Source: Burkholderiales bacterium (GTDB lineage Bacteria; Pseudomonadota; Gammaproteobacteria; Burkholderiales; Burkholderiaceae_C). Taken from it: 64,000 nucleotides of DNA. The DNA is taken from contig JAECRL010000008.1 of NCBI GenBank assembly GCA_016000265.1, positions 62,001 to 126,000 of the forward strand. The letters run 5' to 3'. Below are positions 38,106 through 47,398 of the stretch, in pieces. Position numbers and translations under genes: made by a program. Numbering within the stretch: the stretch's first letter is position 1; every line of letters begins with the position of its first letter. Under the pieces are notes generated by a model. That model saw nothing but the letters and a program-made list of their open reading frames with translations, searched no databases and was not told the DNA's origin.

Positions 38106-38741
38106 ATGTCAGCAGCCCCCGCAGCCGCCCCGGCTGAAGGCGAAGCCCCGCCCAAGGGCAAGAAGAAACTGATCATCATCATCGCCGCGGTGGCCGTGCT
38201 GCTGGCCGGCGGTGGTGGCGCCTTCTTCATGATGAAGAGCAAGGCCGCTGCCGAAGCCGCGGCCGCCGAAGGCGAGGGCGACGACGGCGAGCACGCCGCC
38301 CCGGCCAAGAAGGCCCACAAGCCCGACCCCAAGAAGGACGATCACAAGACCCCGCCGGTGTTCGTGCCGCTGGAGCCCTTCATCGTCAACCTGGCTGACA
38401 AGGACGTCGAGCGCTTCGCGCAGGTCGGCATCAACCTGCAGGTGGACGACGCCAAGATCGGCGAAGAGATGAAGGCCTACATGCCGGCCATCCGCAACTC
38501 GGTGCTGCTGATCCTGTCGCACAAGACGGCCGAGGAGCTGTTGACGCCCGAGGGCAAGACCAAGCTGGCCGAAGAGATCCGCCGCGACGCCGCGCGCGCC
38601 ATGGGCTACGAGATCGAGGACCCCGAAGAGGACGTGCCCGAAGACGAGGACGCCCCGAAGAAGAAAAAGAAGAAAAAGAAGAAGGTCGAGTCCTACAACC
38701 CGATCAACCAGGTTCATTACGCCAACTTCATCATCCAGTGA
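38106..38741 (+). CDS. fliL: Flagellar basal body-associated protein FliL
   Basis: The start is the ATG at 38106 (aggagaacgcgc upstream), giving 211 residues. One transmembrane helix (LIIIIAAVAVLLAGGGGAFF) is followed by a charged linker and the FliL periplasmic domain (FVPLEPFIVNLADKDVERFAQVG). Before the last strand (NQVHYANFIIQ) comes an acidic run followed by nine consecutive lysines. FliL supports stator function. Confidence 0.93.
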   Translation: MSAAPAAAPAEGEAPPKGKKKLIIIIAAVAVLLAGGGGAFFMMKSKAAAEAAAAEGEGDDGEHAAPAKKAHKPDPKKDDHKTPPVFVPLEPFIVNLADKDVERFAQVGINLQVDDAKIGEEMKAYMPAIRNSVLLILSHKTAEELLTPEGKTKLAEEIRRDAARAMGYEIEDPEEDVPEDEDAPKKKKKKKKKVESYNPINQVHYANFIIQ

Positions 38742-38786
38742 CGCGCCGGCCCCCCGGCTTGCCGTCAGCCTGAAGAGCTGTCCACC

Positions 38787-39788
38787 ATGAACCAGCAGAT
38801 CCTCTCCCAAGACGAAGTCGACGCGCTTCTCCAGGGCATCACCGGCGAAAGCCAGAAGCTGGAGCAGGAAGACGCGCCCAAAGAGGGCATCCGCGACTAC
38901 AACCTGGCGCAACAGGAGCGGATCGTGCGTGGGCGCATGCCCACGATGGAGATCATCAACGAGCGCTTCGCCCGCAACATCCGGGTGGGGCTGTTCAACT
39001 TCATCCGCAAGTCGCCCGAGGTTTCGGTGGGCGGCATCAAGGTGCAGAAGTACAGCGCCTTCCTGCGTGAGATCGTGGTGCCCACGAACTTCAACATCAT
39101 GGCCGTGCGCCCGCTGCGTGGCTCGGGCCTGGTGGTCTGCGACCCGACCCTGGTGTTCGCCGTCATCGACTCGCTGTTCGGTGGCGCCGGCAAGTTCCAC
39201 ACCCGCATCGAAGGGCGCGACTTCTCCGCCACCGAGCAGCGCATCATCCGCCGCCTGGTCGACGTCATCGGCGAGGAGTACAAGCGCTCCTGGCAAGGCA
39301 TCTACCCCGTCGAGCTGGAGTACCAGCGCTCGGAGATGCAGCCGCAGTTCGCCAACGTGGCCACGCCCAGCGAGATCGTGGTGTGCTGCTCCTTCACGCT
39401 GGAGATCGGTGACACCAGCGGCACCATCCACTTCTGCATCCCCTACGCCACGCTGGAGCCCATCCGCGACGTGCTGTTCAGCTCCATCCAGGGTGACTCG
39501 GCCGAGCCCGATCGCCGCTGGGTGAAGTTGCTGACGCAGCAGATCCAGTCCGCCGAGGTGGACCTGGTGGCCGAGTTGGCCCACGCCCCGGCCACGGTGG
39601 AGCAGCTGCTGGCGCTCAAACCCGGCGACTTCATCGAGCTGGACCTGGAGAAGATCATCCAGGCCAAGATCGATGGCGTGCCCGTCTTCGAGGCCTATTA
39701 CGGCACCTCGGACAACAAATACGCGCTTCGCGTCGAGAAGCTTTTGACCACCGGCTCGTCGGGCTGGATCGGAGACCAACATGTCTGA
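38787..39788 (+). CDS. fliM: Flagellar motor switch protein FliM
   Basis: A 333-residue FliM with the N-terminal CheY-P-binding peptide (LSQDEVDALLQGI), the middle domain (GLFNFIRKSPEVSVGG, GRDFSATEQRIIRRLVDVI) and a SpoA-like C-terminus. It forms the middle of the C-ring and receives CheY-P. It overlaps fliN by 8 bases. Confidence 0.97.
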   Translation: MNQQILSQDEVDALLQGITGESQKLEQEDAPKEGIRDYNLAQQERIVRGRMPTMEIINERFARNIRVGLFNFIRKSPEVSVGGIKVQKYSAFLREIVVPTNFNIMAVRPLRGSGLVVCDPTLVFAVIDSLFGGAGKFHTRIEGRDFSATEQRIIRRLVDVIGEEYKRSWQGIYPVELEYQRSEMQPQFANVATPSEIVVCCSFTLEIGDTSGTIHFCIPYATLEPIRDVLFSSIQGDSAEPDRRWVKLLTQQIQSAEVDLVAELAHAPATVEQLLALKPGDFIELDLEKIIQAKIDGVPVFEAYYGTSDNKYALRVEKLLTTGSSGWIGDQHV

Positions 39789-40281
39789 ATCTGCAGCAGA
39801 GTTCCCGCCAGAAGGCGGTGGCGAACAAGACGCGATGGCCGCGGAATGGGAAGCGGCGCTGGCGCAGCAGACCACCTCTGCCGCATCGGCCGATGCGATG
39901 TTCGATGGCGCCTCGGCCGGCACGGCCAGCGAGGTGGCCAGCCCCGCTGCGCAGATGACGCCCGCCGCGTTTGCCAACTTCGGCGCGCCCGCGGCCCCGT
40001 CGGCCGGTGCGGGCAACGACATCAACATGATCCTGGACATCCCCGTGCAGCTCACGGTGGAGCTGGGCCGCACGCGCATCCCCATCAAGAACATCCTGCA
40101 GCTGGCACAAGGCTCGGTGGTGGAGCTGGACGCGATGGCCGGTGAGCCCATGGATGTGCTGGTCAACGGCTTCCTCATCGCCCAGGGCGAGGTGGTGGTG
40201 GTCAACGACAAGTTCGGCATCCGCCTGACCGACATCGTCACGCCCTCCGAACGCATGCGGCGCCTCAGCCGCGGCAGCTGA
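39781..40281 (+). CDS. fliN: Flagellar motor switch protein FliN
   Basis: The 166-residue protein has an unstructured Ala-rich lead and the SpoA domain at the end (DIPVQLTVELGRTRIPIKN, VDVLVNGFLIAQGEVVVVND-like segment, LTDIVTPSERMRRL). FliN forms the C-ring base and binds FliH. Confidence 0.96.
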   Translation: MSESAAEFPPEGGGEQDAMAAEWEAALAQQTTSAASADAMFDGASAGTASEVASPAAQMTPAAFANFGAPAAPSAGAGNDINMILDIPVQLTVELGRTRIPIKNILQLAQGSVVELDAMAGEPMDVLVNGFLIAQGEVVVVNDKFGIRLTDIVTPSERMRRLSRGS

Positions 40282-40300
40282 GCGAAGCGGGAGCAGACAC

Positions 40301-40672
40301 ATGGCAGCCAGCGGCATGTCCCTGTTGTGGTTCGCGTTCATCGTGGCCTTGATCCCGGCCAGCCTGTGGCTGCTCAAGCGCTCCGGCCTGACCAATGGCC
40401 TGGCCGCGCCGAACGTGGCCGCCCTCATCAAGCCGGTCAGCCAGCTCAACATCGGCCCCGGCCAGCGCCTGGTCACGGTCGAAGTGGGGCAGGGCGAGGA
40501 GCGCACCTGGCTGGTGTTGGGCGTCACGGCTCAGTCCATTCAAACGCTGCACACCCTGACGCCTCAGGCCCCCGCCGAGCCCGCCCGCCCGGCCATTCAC
40601 CCCGGGTTCGCGGCGCTGCTGCGCCGCTCCGGTGTCCCCTCATCGCAGTCCCCTTCCGAAGGAGGCCGTTGA
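40301..40672 (+). CDS. fliO: Flagellar biosynthetic protein FliO
   Basis: A 123-residue protein with one N-terminal transmembrane helix ([20 protein letters not shown]) and the small cytoplasmic FliO domain ([22 protein letters not shown]). It helps FliP assemble. The stop overlaps the fliP start (TGATG). Confidence 0.87.
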   Translation: MAASGMSLLWFAFIVALIPASLWLLKRSGLTNGLAAPNVAALIKPVSQLNIGPGQRLVTVEVGQGEERTWLVLGVTAQSIQTLHTLTPQAPAEPARPAIHPGFAALLRRSGVPSSQSPSEGGR

Positions 40673-41445
40673 TGCGTGCCTGGCAACGTCACACCCTGCA
40701 GGCCAGCCTGGCCGCTGCCTTGGCCTGCCTGGCCCCGCTGGCCTGGTCCCAGGGCGCCCCCGCCGGTGGCTCCAGCACCTTGCCGCTCCTGATCGGGCAA
40801 GGCGCAGGTGGCACCAACTACTCGGTGCCCATCCAGACCCTGCTGTTCTTCACGGCGCTGAGCTTCCTGCCCGCGGCGCTGCTGATGATGACCGGCTTCA
40901 CCCGCATCGTCATCGTGCTGGGCCTGATGCGCCAGGCGCTGGGCACGCAGGCCGCGCCGCCCAACCAGGTCGTCGTGGGCCTGGCCCTGTTCCTGACCTT
41001 GTTCGTCATGGGGCCGACCCTGGACAAGGTCTACAAAGACGCCTACGAGCCCTTTGCCGCCAACCAGATCACCTTCCCCGAGGCGCTGGAGCGTGGCCAG
41101 GTCCCGATGCGCGGCTTCATGCTCAAGCAGACCCGCCAGTCCGACCTGGCGCTGTTCACCCGACTGGCCAAGATCGACCCGTCGGTCAAGGCCGAGCAGG
41201 TGCCGTTTCGGGTGCTGGTGCCGGCCTTCGTCACCAGCGAGCTGAAGTCGGCCTTCCAGATCGGTTTCCTGATCTTCATCCCCTTCCTGGTCATCGACAT
41301 GATCGTGGCCAGCGTGCTCATGAGCCTGGGGATGATGATGCTCTCGCCGGTGATGGTGGCGCTGCCCTTCAAGCTCATGCTGTTCGTGCTGGCCGATGGC
41401 TGGAACCTGCTGCTGGGCTCGCTGGCCGCCAGCTTCGCGCAGTGA
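40672..41445 (+). CDS. fliP: Flagellar export gate protein FliP
   Basis: From the ATG at 40672, behind aaggagg, the protein is 257 residues with a cleavable-looking signal ([18 protein letters not shown]). The conserved FliP core follows: [41 protein letters not shown] and [19 protein letters not shown]. FliP forms the core pentamer of the gate. Confidence 0.97.
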   Translation: MRAWQRHTLQASLAAALACLAPLAWSQGAPAGGSSTLPLLIGQGAGGTNYSVPIQTLLFFTALSFLPAALLMMTGFTRIVIVLGLMRQALGTQAAPPNQVVVGLALFLTLFVMGPTLDKVYKDAYEPFAANQITFPEALERGQVPMRGFMLKQTRQSDLALFTRLAKIDPSVKAEQVPFRVLVPAFVTSELKSAFQIGFLIFIPFLVIDMIVASVLMSLGMMMLSPVMVALPFKLMLFVLADGWNLLLGSLAASFAQ

Positions 41446-41489
41446 CCTGAGACAAGCCCACCCGCCGCCACCCCGAAAGCGAGCCCGCC

Positions 41490-41759
41490 ATGGATCCGCA
41501 ACAAGTCCTCACCATCAGCCGCGACGGCCTGCTCATGATGCTCACGGTGGTGGGCCCCCTGGTGCTCGTGGTGCTGGCCGTGGGCCTGGTCGTCAGCATC
41601 ATCCAGGCCGCCACGCAGATCCACGAGCAGACGCTGTCGTTCGTGCCCAAGCTGCTGGCGGCGTTCGCCACCCTGGCCGTGGCCGGGCCCTGGATGATCA
41701 GCACGCTGGTGGAGTACATCCAGCAGACGCTGCAGTCCATCCCGAGCGTGGTCGGCTGA
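41490..41759 (+). CDS. fliQ: Flagellar export gate protein FliQ
   Basis: The 89-residue, two-helix protein contains GLVVSIIQAATQIHEQTLSF and VPKLLAAFATLAVAGPWM, the family hallmarks. It lies in standard order between fliP and fliR. Confidence 0.96.
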   Translation: MDPQQVLTISRDGLLMMLTVVGPLVLVVLAVGLVVSIIQAATQIHEQTLSFVPKLLAAFATLAVAGPWMISTLVEYIQQTLQSIPSVVG

Positions 41760-41786
41760 CGCCCTCGGCTCAGGAAGCCCACGCAC

Positions 41787-42551
41787 ATGGTTGCCTTCAC
41801 CGAAGCCCAGGCCCTGGCCTGGATCAGCGCGTGGATCTGGCCTTTCTTTCGGGTGATGGGGCTGTTCACCTCGGCGCCGGTGCTGTCCATGAAGGTGGTG
41901 CCCCGCCGCGTGCGCGTGGGCCTGGCCTTGTTGATCGTGGTGGCCGCCGAACCCAGCCTGCCGGCCATGCCGCCGGTGGCCCTGAACTCGCCCGAGGCGC
42001 TCATGGTCATCGCCCAGCAGGTGCTCATCGGCCTGACCATGGGCTTCGCCGCCCGCGTGGTGTTCGCGGCCATCGAGTTCGCTGGCGAGCTCGTCGGCTT
42101 GCAGATGGGCCTGAACTTCGCCGCCTTCTTCGACCCGATGAGCGGCGGCCAGATCACCGCCGTCAGCCGCCTCTACGGCACCGTGGCCGCGTGGCTGTTC
42201 GTGGTCATGAACGGACACCTGCTGCTCACGGCCGCGCTCATCCACAGCTTCGAGGCCTTCCCGGTCTCGCCCCAGCCGCTGGCGTTCCTGCAGGTCATCC
42301 AGCCTCAGGTGTGGGGCGCCGAGATCTTCAAGCTCGGCCTGTGGGTGGCGATGCCGGTGCTGGCCATGCTGGCGCTGACCAACGTGGTCATGGGCCTGGT
42401 GGCGCGCGTGGCGCCGCAGATGAACATCTTCACCATCGGCTTCCCCATCACCCTGGGCGTGGGCTTCACCGGCTTGTGGCTGAGCCTGCCGGTGATGCAG
42501 GTGCCGTTCACGATGGCGATCGAGCGGATGCTGGCGTTGTTTGGCGCGTGA
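41787..42551 (+). CDS. fliR: Flagellar export gate protein FliR
   Basis: A 254-residue polytopic protein with FFRVMGLFTSAPVLSMKVVPRRVRVGLA, GFAARVVFAAIEFAGELVGLQMGL and NIFTIGFPITLGVGFTGLWLSL. It completes the FliPQR gate. Its last 44 bases overlap the end of the convergent methyltransferase gene. No flhB/flhA follows. Confidence 0.96.
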   Translation: MVAFTEAQALAWISAWIWPFFRVMGLFTSAPVLSMKVVPRRVRVGLALLIVVAAEPSLPAMPPVALNSPEALMVIAQQVLIGLTMGFAARVVFAAIEFAGELVGLQMGLNFAAFFDPMSGGQITAVSRLYGTVAAWLFVVMNGHLLLTAALIHSFEAFPVSPQPLAFLQVIQPQVWGAEIFKLGLWVAMPVLAMLALTNVVMGLVARVAPQMNIFTIGFPITLGVGFTGLWLSLPVMQVPFTMAIERMLALFGA

Positions 42552-43320
42552 GGGCCTGACTCGCGGCCGTTTGCCTGCGCAGCACGTGCATCTCGTGGTT
42601 GATGCTGTGCAGGCTCAGGCCATGTCGCTCGACCAGGGCCCGCAGGCTGGCCGAGGTGTGCAGGCTGATGTGGCCGTTGCGGGGGGCGATGTACCAGTTG
42701 CTCAGGGCCAGGTCGGCGTCGAGCAGCTCGGTGCTCAGCAGCACGGTGCCTTGCGGGCTCAGGTGGCTCAGCAGGGTGGTGAGCCAGGCGTCCAGGTCGC
42801 CATGGGGCACGTGCTCGATGACCTCGAAGCAGGTGATGAGGTCGTAGCTGTCCAGCAGCTCGGGGGTGTCTTCGCCATGGAAGGGGTCGAGCGTGTGGCA
42901 GCGGTGACCCAGGGCCTGCAGGCCGCGCGCGAAGGCGCCGTCGCCGCCACCGAAGTCCAGCACCACGGTGTCCTGCAGGGCCCGGTTCCACAGGGCGGCC
43001 ACCATCTGGCTGTTGCGCGTGGGGCGGATGTCGACGAACACCGGATCGGCGCGCACGTAGTCGGCGTTGTAGATGTGGGCCTGGAAGTCCTGCGGCGACC
43101 AGCCGTCCAGCGAGGCCGTGAAGGTGAACTGGCAGGCGCCGCAACGGTGGTAGCGCACCGGGGCATCGGCCTCGGGGAACTGCGCCGCGCCCTCGAAGTG
43201 GTCGTTGCAGCTGTAGGCAAAATCCTTGTCGCCCAGGGGCGCTGGGGCGTGTGCTCCGCAGGCGCTGCAGTGCGACGGCATCGCGTGGGGCAGTTCGGGC
43301 AAAGCGATCGGATCGGGCAT
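42508..43320 (-). CDS. Class I SAM-dependent methyltransferase with N-terminal zinc ribbon
   Basis: I choose the ATG at 43320 (270 residues); upstream in-frame sequence reaches into the parE start and is unconserved in composition. A CSACG ... CGACQF pair near residues 18-80 suggests a zinc ribbon. The SAM motif I is VVLDFGGGDGAFARGL, followed by YDLITCFEVIEHVPHGDLDAWL. Substrate unknown; such two-part enzymes often modify sugars or small molecules. The 3' end is antisense to fliR. Confidence 0.75.
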   Translation of the reverse strand: MPDPIALPELPHAMPSHCSACGAHAPAPLGDKDFAYSCNDHFEGAAQFPEADAPVRYHRCGACQFTFTASLDGWSPQDFQAHIYNADYVRADPVFVDIRPTRNSQMVAALWNRALQDTVVLDFGGGDGAFARGLQALGHRCHTLDPFHGEDTPELLDSYDLITCFEVIEHVPHGDLDAWLTTLLSHLSPQGTVLLSTELLDADLALSNWYIAPRNGHISLHTSASLRALVERHGLSLHSINHEMHVLRRQTAASQALTRQTTPASARSPS

Positions 43321-43437
43321 GGGCGTCCACCAGGCAAGGGCCCCCAGTGTAGGGACAGTGTGGGGGCAGGGTGGCGAACTGGTGCCTCCTGCGTGGGCGG
43401 GCTTTCGAGGCTGGCCGCTCAACCCTGCGGCCCTGAC

Positions 43438-43443
43438 TAGAAT
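43438..43443 (+). promoter_or_regulatory. -10-like box immediately before parE
   Basis: TAGAAT ends 5 bases before the parE ATG, which lacks a Shine-Dalgarno. A transcript from it would begin at the start codon. The repeat GGCCGC-N8-GCGGCC lies just upstream (43413-43432). Confidence 0.35.
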
Positions 43444-43448
43444 CCCGC

Positions 43449-45464
43449 ATGGCCACCCAAGCACCCTCCGCTTCTCCCTCCGCCCCTTCCGCTGCCTACG
43501 GCGAAGGCTCCATCCGCGTCCTCAAGGGCCTGGAGCCCGTCAAACAGCGTCCGGGCATGTACACCCGGACGGACAACCCCCTGCACATCATCCAGGAGGT
43601 CATCGACAACGCCGCGGACGAGGCGCTGGCGGGTTTCGGCAAGCGCATCGCCGTGACCCTGCACGCCGACGGCTCGATCGGCGTGGACGACGACGGCCGC
43701 GGCATCCCGTTCGGGCTGCACCCCGAAGAAGGGGTCAGCGTGGTGGAGATCGTCTTCACGCGCCTGCACGCCGGGGGCAAGTTCGACAAGGGCTCGGGCG
43801 GGGCTTACAGCTTCTCGGGCGGCCTGCACGGCGTGGGCGTGAGCGTGACCAACGCGCTGTCCACGCGCCTGCAGGTCACGGTGTTTCGCGACAAGCAGGT
43901 GGCGACGCTGGCCTTCAGCGGCGGTGACGTGATCGAGCCGGTGGCCGTGCGGCCCGCGGTGGGTGGCGCCAGCGGCGACCGCAAGCAGGGCACCAGCGTG
44001 CGCGTGTGGCCCGACGCCAAGTACTTCGAGAGCGCCGAGCTGCCCCGCGGCGAGCTGGTGCACATGCTGCGCAGCAAGGCCGTGCTGATGCCGGGCGTGA
44101 CCCTCACGCTCACCATCGAGAAAGCCGGCAAAGACCCCGAGGTCCTGAGCTGGCTCTACAAGGGCGGCTTGCGCGACTACCTCTCGCAGTCCCTGCACAG
44201 CGACCCCCTCATCCCGCTGTTCGAGGGCGAGCAGTACGCCGGGGGCAACGAGAGCGAGAACTTCGCCGAAGGTGAAGGCGCAGCCTGGTGCGTGGCCTTC
44301 ACCGAAGACGGCGCGCCCCTGCGCGAGAGCTACGTCAACCTGATCCCCACGGTGGCCGGTGGCACGCACGAAGCGGGCCTCAAGGACGGTCTGTTTCAGG
44401 CCATCAAGGGCTTCATCGAGATGCACGCGCTGATGCCCAAGGGCGTCAAGCTCATGCCCGACGACGTCTTCAGCCGCGCCAGCTTCGTGCTGAGCGCCAA
44501 GGTGCTGGACCCGCAGTTCCAGGGCCAGACCAAGGAGCGCCTCAACAGCCGCGACGCCGTGCGCCTGGTGGGCACCTTCGTCAAGCCGGCGCTGGAGCTG
44601 TGGCTCAACCAGCACGTGGAGCACGGCCGCAAGCTCGCCGAGCTGGTCATCAAGCAGGCCCAGGCCCGCCAGCGCGCCGGCCAGAAGGTCGAGAAAAAGA
44701 AGGGCTCCGGCGTGGCCGTGCTGCCCGGCAAGCTGACCGATTGCGAAAGCCGCGACCTCAGCCTCAACGAAGTCTTCCTGGTGGAGGGCGACTCGGCCGG
44801 GGGCTCGGCCAAGATGGGGCGCAACAAGGAAACCCAGGCCATCCTGCCCCTGCGCGGCAAGGTGCTCAACGCCTGGGAGGTCGAGCGCGACCTGCTGTTC
44901 AAGAACAACGAAATCCACGACATCTCGGTGGCCATCGGCGTGGACCCGCACGGCCCCAACGACTCGCCCGATCTGAGCGGGCTGCGCTACGGCAAGGTCT
45001 GCATCCTGTCGGACGCCGACGTGGACGGCTCGCACATCCAGGTGCTGCTGCTGACGCTGTTCTTCCGCCACTTCCCCAAGCTGATCGAGGCCGGGCACAT
45101 CCACATCGCCCGCCCGCCGCTGTTCCGCGTGGACGCGCCGGCTCGGGGCAAGAAGCCGGCGGCCAAGCTGTACGCGCTGGACGAGGGCGAGCTGGTCGCC
45201 ATCCTCGACAAGCTGCGCAAGGAAGGCTGCCGCGAAGGCGCCTGGAGCATCAGCCGCTTCAAGGGCCTGGGCGAGATGAACGCCGAGCAGCTGTGGGACA
45301 CCACGCTCAACCCCGACACCCGCCGCCTGCTGCCCGTGGCCTATGGCGAGCCGGGTTTCGATCTGACCGAGACCTCCTTCAACAAGCTGATGGGCAAGGG
45401 CGAAGCCGCTTCGCGCCGCGAGCTGATGGAGCTGCACGGTGACGAGGTCGAGGTCGACATCTGA
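43449..45464 (+). CDS. parE: DNA topoisomerase IV subunit B
   Basis: A 671-residue type IIA topoisomerase B subunit. The GHKL ATPase motifs are EVIDNAADEAL, DDDGRGIPFG and SGGLHGVGVSVTNAL. The TOPRIM metal site is EGDSAGGSAKMGRNKETQA with PLRGKVLN, and SDADVDGSHI. Its length (shorter than GyrB by the insert of about 170 residues) and QRPGMYTRTDNPLHI favour ParE over GyrB. Its partner parC is 7 kb away in the same direction. Confidence 0.95.
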   Translation: MATQAPSASPSAPSAAYGEGSIRVLKGLEPVKQRPGMYTRTDNPLHIIQEVIDNAADEALAGFGKRIAVTLHADGSIGVDDDGRGIPFGLHPEEGVSVVEIVFTRLHAGGKFDKGSGGAYSFSGGLHGVGVSVTNALSTRLQVTVFRDKQVATLAFSGGDVIEPVAVRPAVGGASGDRKQGTSVRVWPDAKYFESAELPRGELVHMLRSKAVLMPGVTLTLTIEKAGKDPEVLSWLYKGGLRDYLSQSLHSDPLIPLFEGEQYAGGNESENFAEGEGAAWCVAFTEDGAPLRESYVNLIPTVAGGTHEAGLKDGLFQAIKGFIEMHALMPKGVKLMPDDVFSRASFVLSAKVLDPQFQGQTKERLNSRDAVRLVGTFVKPALELWLNQHVEHGRKLAELVIKQAQARQRAGQKVEKKKGSGVAVLPGKLTDCESRDLSLNEVFLVEGDSAGGSAKMGRNKETQAILPLRGKVLNAWEVERDLLFKNNEIHDISVAIGVDPHGPNDSPDLSGLRYGKVCILSDADVDGSHIQVLLLTLFFRHFPKLIEAGHIHIARPPLFRVDAPARGKKPAAKLYALDEGELVAILDKLRKEGCREGAWSISRFKGLGEMNAEQLWDTTLNPDTRRLLPVAYGEPGFDLTETSFNKLMGKGEAASRRELMELHGDEVEVDI

Positions 45465-45488
45465 GGCGGATCAGATGAGCTTTGTCGC

Positions 45489-45926
45489 ATGGCTTTGACG
45501 CGCCCCGAGCCTGGCTGGCGCATGAGCCTGGCCGGCTCGGAGCTGCGCTCCATTCAGCTGGGGCCGGGTGGCGAGCAAGCCGAGTTGCTGTTTTCAGCCG
45601 CCTGGGTTCGACCGCACCCGATGCCCCTGGGGCAGGGCGACCTGAGCGCGCACCTGAGCGGCGTGCGTTGGGTGCTGTCGGGCGTGACGCTGAGCGGCTT
45701 GGGTGGCGCCAACGGGCTCGGCGAGCCCATCGGACGCCTGCGCGACGGCAGTGAGCTGCGCACGCAAAGCCGGTGCCTGGCCGACGTGCCTTTGCCCTCG
45801 CAGTGGCCCGGGCCCTTGTCTCTGACCCTCGTGTTGCCGCATGGCGACGTGCTGGAGGCCCAGGCGACCGGCCTGAGCTGCCTCGTGGACGGGGATTTTG
45901 ACCCCATGCCATCGCTGGCTTGCTGA
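45489..45926 (+). CDS. Conserved hypothetical protein downstream of parE
   Basis: A 145-residue product of unknown function, without signal peptide or membrane helices. Beta-strand-like hydrophobic alternation (LSGVRWVLSGVTLSGLGG, PLSLTLVLPHGDVLEAQATGLSC) suggests an all-beta fold. It follows parE by 24 bases and is convergent with the next gene by 2 bases. I do not recognise the family. Confidence 0.65.
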   Translation: MALTRPEPGWRMSLAGSELRSIQLGPGGEQAELLFSAAWVRPHPMPLGQGDLSAHLSGVRWVLSGVTLSGLGGANGLGEPIGRLRDGSELRTQSRCLADVPLPSQWPGPLSLTLVLPHGDVLEAQATGLSCLVDGDFDPMPSLAC

Positions 45927-45928
45927 GG

Positions 45929-46552
45929 TCAGAGCCGGCGCAGCGGCACGGCCAGCTCGTGCGCGAGGCTGGGGTGCTTGACCTGCGGGTAGGGCGGTTT
46001 GGGCCAGTCCCAACCCTGCTGTGAGCCTGAGACCGGGAACAGCGCGCGCATGGCGTTGATGTCGCAGTGGTAGGGCGGGCCTTCGATCACGCCTTGCTCC
46101 ACCGCCACCGCCCGGGGCATCTGCATGAAGAGCGCCCACAGCGTGCCGCCGGGGCGGATCCACGCGTGCAGCTGCCGCGCGTAGGGGGTCCAGTGGTCGG
46201 GGTGGATGGCGCACAGGCAGGTCTGCTCGTAGACGGCGTCGAACGGCGCATCCGGGGTGTGGGTCAGCACGTCAGCTTGCTGCACCTCGGCGTGCAGGCC
46301 CTGGCTGAGCAACAAGGCGCGCGTGCGCTCGACGGCGGCGGGCGTGTAGTCCAGGCCCGTGACGTCGAAGCCGCGGCGCGCCAGCTCCGCGACCTCCCAG
46401 CCGCCACCGCAGCCCGGCACGGCGATGCGGCAGGGTTGCAGCGCGCCGCTGTCCAGCCAGCTCAGCAACTGCGGGCTGGGGGCACCGCGGTCCCAGCGCG
46501 TTTCCTGCTTTTCGAAGCGTTCTTGCCAGAAGGTGGGGGTGGGTCCGGTCAT
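45929..46552 (-). CDS. TPMT-like SAM-dependent methyltransferase
   Basis: The 207-residue protein matches the thiopurine S-methyltransferase-like family: FWQERFEKQETRWDRGAPSP, SAM motif VPGCGGGWEVAELARRG, GLDYTPAAVERTR and YEQTCLCAIHP. Bacterial members methylate sulphur, selenium, tellurium or halide-type acceptors. The acceptor cannot be read here. Confidence 0.82.
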   Translation of the reverse strand: MTGPTPTFWQERFEKQETRWDRGAPSPQLLSWLDSGALQPCRIAVPGCGGGWEVAELARRGFDVTGLDYTPAAVERTRALLLSQGLHAEVQQADVLTHTPDAPFDAVYEQTCLCAIHPDHWTPYARQLHAWIRPGGTLWALFMQMPRAVAVEQGVIEGPPYHCDINAMRALFPVSGSQQGWDWPKPPYPQVKHPSLAHELAVPLRRL

Positions 46553-46585
46553 CGTGGTCCTCGGGTGGGTTGCATCGGCGTCGGT

Positions 46586-47317
46586 TCAGCGCACCTGGAT
46601 GCGCACGCTCGGCCGGCAGTCCAGCTTCAGGCCGGGTTCGATGACCCGCGAACACGGCTGCCCCGGCTGGGCGGGCGCGGGCAGTTGGTGCAGTCGGTCT
46701 TCCCAACCGGGGCGGGACATCAGGGCGTTGGCGTCCAGGCTGACGAGGCGGGTTTCGGCGCCGCTCCCCTGCAGACGAACGTTCAGGCGCAGGCCTTGCG
46801 CGGCCTTCACCTGCTCGGCCAGGTCGGGCTGAGGGTGGACGCCTGCGGCGGTCGGCGTCGTCAGCTGTTGCACCCAGGCGGGGTCGTTGACGAGCGTCAG
46901 CGCCACCGGTTGGCCGGCGTGTTTTTCCACCTCGAATCGGTAGACCAGGTTGGGGTCGCCGGGTTGGGCGTTGAAGCGCCAGCGCAGGCCGTTGAAGTCC
47001 GCGACCTCGTACGTCACCCGCCCGACCAGGTCGCCGCTCTCCCGCTCGATGGGCTCGGCGTGGGCCGTCACCCCGGGTCCCATGGAGCGGGCGCGTTCGG
47101 CCAGGGCCTGGGGGTGGGTCAGCGGCCACAGGGCGTTGCCCTGGCCTTTGGGCAGCCAGGCGGGGGTCTCGCTGACGCGGTAGGTTTCGATGACGCGCCC
47201 GCTGCCGTCGGGCCGCACCTCGAAGGTCACGTCCAATTGCAGGCAGCCGGCGAGCGCGAGGCCGAGCAGGCACGACGCCAGCAGGCGCCAGATTCGGTGG
47301 AGGGGCAGGGGGGACAT
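46586..47317 (-). CDS. Putative lipoprotein, LppM-like
   Basis: From the ATG at 47317, the 243-residue precursor has a lipoprotein signal (LLASCLLGLALAGC) and a mature start QLDVTFEVRPDGSGRVIETY. The latter resembles the beta-rich LppM-type domain. Two further cysteines (CSRVIEPGLKLDC) near the end could pair. No function can be assigned. It is 33 bases upstream of the methyltransferase gene. Confidence 0.7.
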   Translation of the reverse strand: MSPLPLHRIWRLLASCLLGLALAGCLQLDVTFEVRPDGSGRVIETYRVSETPAWLPKGQGNALWPLTHPQALAERARSMGPGVTAHAEPIERESGDLVGRVTYEVADFNGLRWRFNAQPGDPNLVYRFEVEKHAGQPVALTLVNDPAWVQQLTTPTAAGVHPQPDLAEQVKAAQGLRLNVRLQGSGAETRLVSLDANALMSRPGWEDRLHQLPAPAQPGQPCSRVIEPGLKLDCRPSVRIQVR

Positions 47318-47398
47318 GGTTCGATGACTCCGCAGCACGAAACCCCGACAGGGTACGCCTGAACGCCCCCGGTCCACACGCGTCAGGTCAACCTGGGG

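Noticed and set aside
38109-40256. A 715-codon frame opposite fliL, fliM and fliN
   Set aside because: Crosses three firm flagellar genes in antisense; typical artefact of high GC at third codon positions.
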